Shown in pieces: positions 1-4,365 of a stretch of 5,421 bases of DNA. The stretch's first letter is position 1; each line of letters starts with the position of its first letter. Where the stretch lies: positions 1 through 5,421 of the forward strand of contig JABDKS010000027.1 in the NCBI GenBank assembly GCA_013002105.1. Direction: 5' to 3'. This DNA comes from Pirellulaceae bacterium (GTDB lineage: Bacteria; Planctomycetota; Planctomycetia; Pirellulales; Pirellulaceae). A program made the translations under genes and the position numbers. The notes beneath the pieces were generated by a model. That model made no database searches, was not told the origin of the DNA, and saw only the letters and a list, made by a program, of their open reading frames with translations.

Positions 1-20
1 TGGATTATTCGCACACCGCT

Positions 21-40
21 GTTTGTGACTGTTTGTGACT
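21..40. repeat. Two tandem copies of a 10-bp unit
   Basis: The unit gtttgtgact occurs twice in perfect tandem, followed by a further gact, so the periodicity continues for about 24 bases. The unit is close to one helical turn long. With only two copies it may be a simple slippage product, and I see no protein-binding motif that I recognise. Confidence 0.6.
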
Positions 41-248
41 GACTCCCTGTGATGAGTCCGGCATGGCATTGTCTGGCGGAGTGTGGACGGCAGGGCCATT
101 TGCGTTCGACCAGTGGGGTCTGCCAACGTCGCGACCAAGGCTGTGGTGATCGTCCGTTCCATCCTATTACGACCGTCACGGATCGCTGCGGCGTGATCGC
201 GGTGGCCAGCTACGTCGTGTCCCACGGACCGGAACAAACTTATACGTC

Positions 249-277
249 TCGACCTGACGCCGTTGGTACCCAATAAT
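249..277 (+). promoter_or_regulatory. Candidate sigma70-type promoter for the transaldolase gene
   Basis: TCGACC at 249-254 matches the -35 consensus TTGACA at 4 of 6 positions. AATAAT at 272-277 matches the -10 consensus TATAAT at 5 of 6, and the spacer is 17 bp. Transcription would begin near 284 and leave a leader of about 48 nt before the ATG at 332. The stretch is AT-rich against its GC-richer surroundings. An alternative pair, TTGGTA at 263-268 with TACAAA at 284-289, has a spacer of only 15 bp. This is a consensus match by eye only. Confidence 0.3.
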
Positions 278-318
278 TATGCTTACAAATTGTTACGAAC
301 ATTACACGGTTACCCATC

Positions 319-324
319 AGAAGG
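319..324 (+). promoter_or_regulatory. Ribosome binding site that fixes the transaldolase start
   Basis: AGAAGG lies 7 bases before the ATG at 332 and is a good Shine-Dalgarno variant. It supports the ATG at 332 over the in-frame TTG at 263, which would add 23 residues without resemblance to transaldolase N-termini. Confidence 0.6.
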
Positions 325-331
325 CTCGGGC

Positions 332-1393
332 ATGCCAAACGCACTTCAGTCACTTGTTAACACCGGCACCAAACTCTATTTGGACTCGGTCGAACCATCC
401 GAAGTCGATCAGAATCTTGCCTGGGGCGCCGTCGGGGCGACCAGCAACCCGGCCATCATCTCCGGCATCGTCAAGGCTGGCGGTCTGGATTCAGAAATCG
501 AGCAGTTAATTGCTGATGGGCACGACGATGAAGCGGTCGCTTGGGAGTTGACCGATAAATTGGTGACCGATGCGGAGCAGAAGTTCGCGTCGATTCACCA
601 ACAGACCGAAGGCAACGCGGGCTGGGTTAGTTTTGAATTGGATCCGCTGTTGGAGGACCCCGATGTGGGGCTGAGCGTTGCCGATCGAATCGACCAGTAC
701 ATCGAACTTGGCAAAAAATGGTCCGCCGGACATCCCAATCGAATGATCAAGGTCCCCGCAAGCGAAGCCGGTTTGGGCGCGATCGAAGCGTTGGCTGCAG
801 CCGGTGTGACGTTGAATGTGACCTTGATCTTCACAGCCGACCAGTACGAACAGGCGCGTGATGCGATGTGGCGTGGTGCGCAGAAACGCGCCGATGGGTT
901 GGACAAATTCAAGAGTGTCTACAGCATCTTCATTTCACGAATCGACGTTTACACCAAGGATGCTGCACCTGATTTGTCCGACAAAGCACAGGGCTGGGTT
1001 GGCACGATCAATGCCAAGCGTGTGTGGAAAACGAATCAAGAGTTTTGGGCCGATAAGAATCTGAAGTTGGAGCAAGAATTGATTTTCGCTAGTACCGGCA
1101 CCAAAGACCCCAGTGACAAACCTTGGAAGTACGTGCAAGCGCTGGCTGGTAGTGATATCCAAACCAATCCGCCGGCGACGAACGAAGCGGTCGCCAATAG
1201 CGATGTCGAATTCACACGGACGGTCGATCAGTTACCCGAGGAGTCAGTGATCCAGGAAATCGATTCGAAGGTCGATTCGGACGATCTGCATCGCGTGTTG
1301 ATGTCCGAGGGCGTGGCGAAGTTTGTGCAACCGCAGCGAGCACTGTTGGCGTTGATCGCAGAAAAACGCAAAGAGTTGGCCACCGCGAGTTAA
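332..1393 (+). CDS. tal: Transaldolase family protein, 353 aa
   Basis: Predicted transaldolase, which moves a dihydroxyacetone unit between sugar phosphates (sedoheptulose-7-P and glyceraldehyde-3-P to erythrose-4-P and fructose-6-P) in the cytosolic non-oxidative pentose phosphate pathway. It should form a single (beta/alpha)8 barrel. Visible family features: LYLDS with Asp18 (counterpart of E. coli TalB Asp17), GATSNPAII with Asn39, FELDP with Glu102, [11 protein letters not shown] with Lys140 as the Schiff-base lysine, LNVTLIFT with Asn162 and Thr164, FISRID around Ser202-Arg203, FASTGTKDP at 252-260 and EGVAKFVQP at 326-334. All core catalytic positions appear present, so it is probably active. 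The length is near that of longer bacterial transaldolases. The ATG at 332 is chosen because AGAAGG precedes it by 7 bases and the protein then starts like the family. It converges with the c-di-GMP gene; no pentose phosphate neighbour such as zwf or pgi is in view. Related aldolases (F6P aldolase, TalC-like) are less likely because those are only about 220 aa. Confidence 0.93.
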   Translation: MPNALQSLVNTGTKLYLDSVEPSEVDQNLAWGAVGATSNPAIISGIVKAGGLDSEIEQLIADGHDDEAVAWELTDKLVTDAEQKFASIHQQTEGNAGWVSFELDPLLEDPDVGLSVADRIDQYIELGKKWSAGHPNRMIKVPASEAGLGAIEALAAAGVTLNVTLIFTADQYEQARDAMWRGAQKRADGLDKFKSVYSIFISRIDVYTKDAAPDLSDKAQGWVGTINAKRVWKTNQEFWADKNLKLEQELIFASTGTKDPSDKPWKYVQALAGSDIQTNPPATNEAVANSDVEFTRTVDQLPEESVIQEIDSKVDSDDLHRVLMSEGVAKFVQPQRALLALIAEKRKELATAS

Positions 1394-1435
1394 GGATGTT
1401 GCTCCGTTTGTGATGGAGTCACCGTCGCGTCGATT

Positions 1436-1474
1436 GGTTCACAGTGAAGGTCCGAACTGCGGTTCGGGTGAACC
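1436..1474. repeat. Compound hairpin after the transaldolase gene
   Basis: GGTTCAC (1436-1442) pairs perfectly with GTGAACC (1468-1474). Inside it CCGAAC (1452-1457) and GTTCGG (1462-1467) form a 6-bp stem with loop TGCG, directly abutting the right outer arm. An exclusive alternative fold exists: GGTCC (1449-1453) with GGACC (1477-1481), enclosing GGTTC (1461-1465) with GAACC (1470-1474). It begins 42 bases after the stop codon. No T tract follows, so it may stabilise the mRNA 3' end or assist factor-dependent termination rather than act as a classic intrinsic terminator. Confidence 0.5.
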
Positions 1475-1575
1475 CTGGACCAACAATGGATGCTTCGGAT
1501 CTCTTAAGCGTTAGACCTGCTTTGCGAACCTTGGACGAGGTCATCACTTGGAAAGGTCTTTCGCACTATTGAACT

Positions 1576-1592
1576 GGGGGTTGAAAACCCCC
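1576..1592. repeat. GC-rich perfect hairpin
   Basis: GGGGGTT (1576-1582) and AACCCCC (1586-1592) form a perfect 7-bp stem around the loop GAA. There is no T tract on either side, so it is not a standard intrinsic terminator on either strand. It is the left-most member of the palindrome cluster running to about 1682. Confidence 0.6.
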
Positions 1593-1623
1593 GGCATTGG
1601 ATCTGTCGGCGGGCCTGAGACAC

Positions 1624-1656
1624 GGCAACATGTTGCCATGGAAATGCGTTGCAACG
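1624..1656. repeat. Two neighbouring perfect palindromes sharing GTTGC
   Basis: GGCAACATGTTGCC at 1624-1637 is a 14-bp perfect palindrome. CGTTGCAACG at 1647-1656 is a 10-bp perfect palindrome. Both contain GTTGC/GCAAC, so arms of one can also pair with arms of the other. They could be binding sites for a dimeric protein, but their place between two 3' ends makes a role as part of a non-coding repeat more likely. Confidence 0.5.
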
Positions 1657-1707
1657 ACTGATTCGCCAGGACAGGTCCTGGCCTACGACATTTTTTAGAA
1701 ATGCGTT
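1641..1707. repeat. 10-bp direct repeat flanking the right-hand hairpin
   Basis: GAAATGCGTT occurs at 1641-1650 and again at 1698-1707, in the same orientation and 57 bp apart. The second copy overlaps the stop codon of the reverse-strand gene (1706-1708). The copies flank the palindrome at 1647-1656 (partly overlapping the first copy) and the hairpin at 1665-1682. They could mark an insertion boundary or slippage, or arise by chance. Confidence 0.45.
1665..1696 (+). terminator. Candidate terminator at the convergent 3' ends
   Basis: GCCAGGAC (1665-1672) and GTCCTGGC (1675-1682) are perfectly complementary, giving a stem of seven or eight pairs with a 4- or 2-base loop. On the + strand six T follow at 1691-1696, after an 8-base gap that is longer than usual. 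On the - strand the hairpin begins 24 bases after the stop of the c-di-GMP gene but has no T tract. It may block read-through from both sides. The wide gap to the T run keeps confidence moderate. Confidence 0.4.
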
Positions 1708-4150
1708 ATCGTTCGCTCTCTTCGCTTGCCGCGATCGAGTCTTCGGCGAGCGATTCACGCAGGATCGTGCTCTGTGCCGCTCGGCAGATATCCATCAACT
1801 CATGTGTCTCGCGTAACAGTTCGATCCACTGAATATTTTCGGTGTCCACCTGTTGCTCGATACGTTCGGCTGCGTCGGCGATGGAATCGATGTCGCAGTT
1901 GCGAGCGTACATTCCCAAGCGAGCCGCCAGCATTTTCATGCCGTCGGCGTCTTGGCTGCTGACGGCGTGAGCAAGACGTTCGACTTGGTAACCGATTTGG
2001 ATTGCTGCTTGAGCCGGATGGTTTTTGGGGCTTGCTGTTTTCTCTAACGGTTGGCCTGTAATCTTTTGGGCAAAATGTTCGACCAGCTCGGGGTCGAATT
2101 GAGTTCCCGCACAGCGGCGGAGTTCCACGATTGCATCATCGTGTGATCGGCCTTTGCGATACACGCGGTCGGAGACCATTGCATCGTAGCTATCACAGAT
2201 CGTTAGCAAGCGTGCGCCGACGGGGATGTCTTGACCCGACGGCAAGTGAACGTCACGACCTTTGCCACCAAAGAAGGCGTGGTGACAGCCCATGATTTCC
2301 GTCAACAGAGGACAGTCGAACGCGCTGGCAACAATTTCGACACCGATTCGGTCGTGGCGGGACATGATCTCCCACTCTTCGTCGGTCAATGCGCCTGGTT
2401 TCAGGAGAATGTGATCTGGCACCCCGACTTTCCCGATGTCGTGCAACAACGCAGCGACTTCTAGAATGAAGGTTTGTTTGCGATCCAGTAAGCCGTCGGC
2501 CGCTCGCGTGCACAATTCGCTCACGCGGCGACTGTGTTCAGCCGTGTTTGCATCGCGGTAGGACAGAGCTGATACCAATGCGGTAACCGCCCGGTAGGGG
2601 ATTTCGATTCGACCAGGTTTTCGCGTCGCCGTACCCGGGGTCTCAGCCAAGTCGTCGCTGGACATCTCTGTGTTGTAAGGCACAACACAGTTACGACCAT
2701 TGCGTTTGGCGGTGTACAGGCAGACGTCCGCCTGGTTGATCATATCCTGCGGATCCAGTGGCTCGAATCGTGTTTCGCTGACGCCAAGGCTGGCGGTCAA
2801 CAGTAGGTCTTTCTGTTCGGGGAAGGTGATTTCGGAAATCGCGATCCGCGTCAGTTCGGCCTCTTCGATCGCCTGCTCGAAAGTGATATTGGGTAGCACC
2901 ACACAGAATTCTTCACCACCGTAACGGCACACCAAGCCATTGTCATGGTGCCGTTCACGCATCACGCGAGCGACTTGCCGAAGCACTTCGTCACCGACAT
3001 GGTGACCATAGGTGTCATTGACGTTTTTGAAATGATCGTTGTCGATCATGATGCATGACAGCGGTCGATCGTGTTCGTGTGCATCCTGCCAGAGCGTTTC
3101 GAATCGATCGAAGAATGCACGTCGATTCAAGCAGCCGGTCAATGCGTCTTGGGTCGCCAAGACTTCCAGTTCCGCGTTTTTGCGTTCGATTTCGTCACGG
3201 CTGCTGCGTAGCATCGAAAGCATCGATTCCAATTCGACGCGATGTTCCTCGATTTCTGTCACGTCTCGGAATGTCACCAAGGCGCCGCGTTGGACCCCAT
3301 CGTTGCCCAGCGGGGCTGCATTGACCGAGAATATCTTGCAGTTGCCGCTCTCCAGCTTGAAACGCAACATACTTTCGGTTTGAACAGCGGAGCACTCGAT
3401 GGCGGTTGACCAAGGATATGGTTCTTGCTGGGCACCCTCGGTTGCCAGCCAAGGTAATTCCGCGACTGCCTGATTGACGAGATCTTCGTTTGTCATCCCG
3501 ACGGTTTCGGCAAAGGCCCGGTTGGCCAGAACGATTCTTTGTTCTTCATCCAATACCAGCAGGCCTTCGGCAAGCGTGTCCAATGCCTGTCGGACTCGTT
3601 CTGGAACGACCTGTGTTTTATTAAAGAGCCGGAAGATTTTGGCAACGAAGATCGTGTAGGCGATCATTCCGGTTGCGGCAAAGAAGACGACCAGACGCAA
3701 CAACGGGTGCAGCATCAGGTTGTCCAGGTAGGTCTGATTTGGTTTGACAAAACAGACTTCGACCTTGCCCCAAGGACGACGGTTCAACGTGACAGGGACC
3801 GCGTACGATTCTACTTCGGCATTCTCGTCTTCGACTTTTTCCCACACTTTGGCGTGATGACCGGTATCGACGCGTAGCATTCCCGTGTCACTGCGAACGC
3901 CGATCGACAGCAATTCATCATCGCGATCGACCAAAGTCTCCAGCGTGGTTCTCAGATCGACCCACTGCTGTTTTCGCACATGGGCGGCGGAATTGACGGC
4001 AATCGCTTCGCTCAGATTTTGGCGGGCGCGCATCACAATCGGACCATTGTCGGGGATCAATCCCAGCCAATGGCCTCCAAGTATCAGGCTGGCACCAACG
4101 CACACCAGTGCGAAAGCGAGCCGTATCGATGCGAAGTAAATCTTGCCCAA
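1706..4150 (-). CDS. Membrane-bound PAS-GGDEF-HD-GYP c-di-GMP signalling protein
   Basis: Inner-membrane sensor (814 aa) with both c-di-GMP synthesis and breakdown modules. Order: TM about 11-33, extracytoplasmic region about 34-148, TM about 149-173, PAS about 188-298, signalling helix about 299-333, GGDEF about 334-493, HD-GYP about 515-695, helical tail about 715-800. GGDEF residues look intact: Asp370, Asn378, Asp387 and GGEEF at 411-415. The inhibitory RxxD is not in its usual register (RHHD at 400-403, two residues too far upstream). The HD-GYP keeps the probable metal ligands His539, His570-Asp571, His599, His623-His624, Asp653, plus Lys574. The signature HHExxDGxGYP, however, reads HHAFFGGKGRD at 623-633. 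The tail resembles an Hpt fold without the His. The start is TTG: an in-frame stop lies 30 bp upstream, no ATG or GTG intervenes, and the next ATG (codon 40) would remove the first TM. No clear Shine-Dalgarno is seen. Domain calls are solid; net enzymatic activity is unknown. Confidence 0.92.
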   Translation of the reverse strand: MGKIYFASIRLAFALVCVGASLILGGHWLGLIPDNGPIVMRARQNLSEAIAVNSAAHVRKQQWVDLRTTLETLVDRDDELLSIGVRSDTGMLRVDTGHHAKVWEKVEDENAEVESYAVPVTLNRRPWGKVEVCFVKPNQTYLDNLMLHPLLRLVVFFAATGMIAYTIFVAKIFRLFNKTQVVPERVRQALDTLAEGLLVLDEEQRIVLANRAFAETVGMTNEDLVNQAVAELPWLATEGAQQEPYPWSTAIECSAVQTESMLRFKLESGNCKIFSVNAAPLGNDGVQRGALVTFRDVTEIEEHRVELESMLSMLRSSRDEIERKNAELEVLATQDALTGCLNRRAFFDRFETLWQDAHEHDRPLSCIMIDNDHFKNVNDTYGHHVGDEVLRQVARVMRERHHDNGLVCRYGGEEFCVVLPNITFEQAIEEAELTRIAISEITFPEQKDLLLTASLGVSETRFEPLDPQDMINQADVCLYTAKRNGRNCVVPYNTEMSSDDLAETPGTATRKPGRIEIPYRAVTALVSALSYRDANTAEHSRRVSELCTRAADGLLDRKQTFILEVAALLHDIGKVGVPDHILLKPGALTDEEWEIMSRHDRIGVEIVASAFDCPLLTEIMGCHHAFFGGKGRDVHLPSGQDIPVGARLLTICDSYDAMVSDRVYRKGRSHDDAIVELRRCAGTQFDPELVEHFAQKITGQPLEKTASPKNHPAQAAIQIGYQVERLAHAVSSQDADGMKMLAARLGMYARNCDIDSIADAAERIEQQVDTENIQWIELLRETHELMDICRAAQSTILRESLAEDSIAASEESER

Positions 4151-4170
4151 GGGAGGCGCCGTGCGAAAAA

Positions 4171-4199
4171 ATTTGCGAAACTACGAAATTCTCTCTCAA
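4171..4199 (-). promoter_or_regulatory. Candidate promoter of the GGDEF/HD-GYP gene
   Basis: Read on the - strand, TTGAGA (4194-4199) matches the -35 consensus at 5 of 6 positions. It is followed after 17 bp by GCAAAT (4171-4176), a weak -10 with 3 of 6 matches. The surroundings are AT-rich compared with both genes. A start near 4164 would give a leader of about 14 nt before the TTG codon, which fits the missing Shine-Dalgarno. The weak -10 keeps confidence low. Confidence 0.25.
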
Positions 4200-4206
4200 T
4201 GAGAGA
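4192..4206. repeat. Inverted repeat overlapping the candidate -35 box
   Basis: TCTCTC (4192-4197) and GAGAGA (4201-4206) are perfect inverted repeats around AAT. It overlaps the TTGAGA element of the candidate promoter for the reverse-strand gene, so it could be an operator half-site pair. It is short and simple in sequence, so chance is possible. Confidence 0.35.
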
Positions 4207-4243
4207 TTCCTCGCGAAAGTTTTGCTCACGCCTATGGGTGGTG

Positions 4244-4261
4244 CGTTGCTTTTTGGCAACG
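4244..4261. repeat. Small hairpin in the spacer between adhesin and GGDEF genes
   Basis: CGTTGC (4244-4249) pairs with GCAACG (4256-4261) around a T-rich 6-base loop. No T tract follows on either strand. It may be part of the leader or 3' region of the flanking genes; no specific role can be assigned. CGTTGC/GCAACG is also the core of the palindrome at 1647-1656. Confidence 0.4.
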
Positions 4262-4315
4262 GGAGATTGCCGATCAGAAAAGAATAGACGACGTCAGCGG
4301 TACTACCGGTTATGA

Positions 4316-4354
4316 GGATCGTGTCGGTCCACGCTACGGGCCCGACGACGATCC
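4316..4354 (-). terminator. Strong hairpin after the surface-protein gene, likely terminator
   Basis: GGATCGT-GTCGG (4316-4327) pairs with CCGAC-g-ACGATCC (4342-4354): 12 base pairs with one bulged G at 4347 and a 14-base loop. On the - strand it starts 11 bases after the stop codon of the cadherin-type gene, where a transcription terminator is expected. There is no T tract beyond it, so termination may need a factor, or the hairpin may only protect the 3' end. It argues against simple co-transcription with the GGDEF/HD-GYP gene. Confidence 0.45.
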
Positions 4355-4365
4355 CGATGAGGGTA

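Larger units (their letters stand above)
1..331. other. Non-coding region upstream of the transaldolase gene
   Basis: No gene can be supported here. On the + strand all three frames entering from the left edge stop within the first 42 bases, so at most a few C-terminal codons of an upstream gene could be present. The longer open stretch from about 49 to 276 has a low-complexity, Cys/Arg-rich translation with no recognisable domain and no good ribosome site, and I treat it as chance. The segment contains a 10-bp tandem duplication at 21-40 and becomes AT-rich from about 270 to 300, which fits a promoter and leader for the following gene. Confidence 0.6.
1394..1705. other. Convergent intergenic region rich in inverted repeats
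   Basis: These 312 bp separate the 3' ends of two convergent genes. No convincing gene is present: one reverse frame stays open from inside the neighbouring gene to 1504, but it starts at a GTG inside that gene, and its DNA is mostly palindromes. The region holds a compound hairpin at 1436-1474, a GC-rich hairpin at 1576-1592, perfect palindromes at 1624-1637 and 1647-1656, and a strong hairpin at 1665-1682 followed by six T. The density of hairpins suggests terminators plus a non-coding repeat element rather than coding sequence. Confidence 0.6.

Noticed and set aside
46..100. Hammerhead-ribozyme-like core (tgatgagtcc with a later ggac)
   Set aside because: The base before TGATGA should be C to form CUGAUGA and is G. 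The GAAA that should follow the closing stem is missing (GGCA instead), so the catalytic core is not there.
49..276. Open frame on the + strand before the transaldolase gene
   Set aside because: The translation is Cys/Arg/Gly-rich without domain, signal or convincing ribosome site, and it overlaps the likely promoter of the next gene.
263..331. Upstream TTG start for the transaldolase
   Set aside because: The 23 extra residues do not look like transaldolase, while the ATG at 332 has a well-placed AGAAGG.
1449..1483. tRNA-like T arm (GGTTC...GAACC)
   Set aside because: The loop has only four bases instead of seven, and no acceptor, D or anticodon arm can be drawn around it.
1504..1758. Open reverse-strand frame across the convergent spacer
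   Set aside because: It begins at a GTG inside the GGDEF/HD-GYP gene, has no domain, and most of its DNA is made of perfect palindromes, which fits non-coding structure better.
3980..4315. Open + strand frame opposite the start of the GGDEF/HD-GYP gene
   Set aside because: It lies mostly antisense to a gene with clear membrane and signalling domains, and its translation has no recognisable feature.
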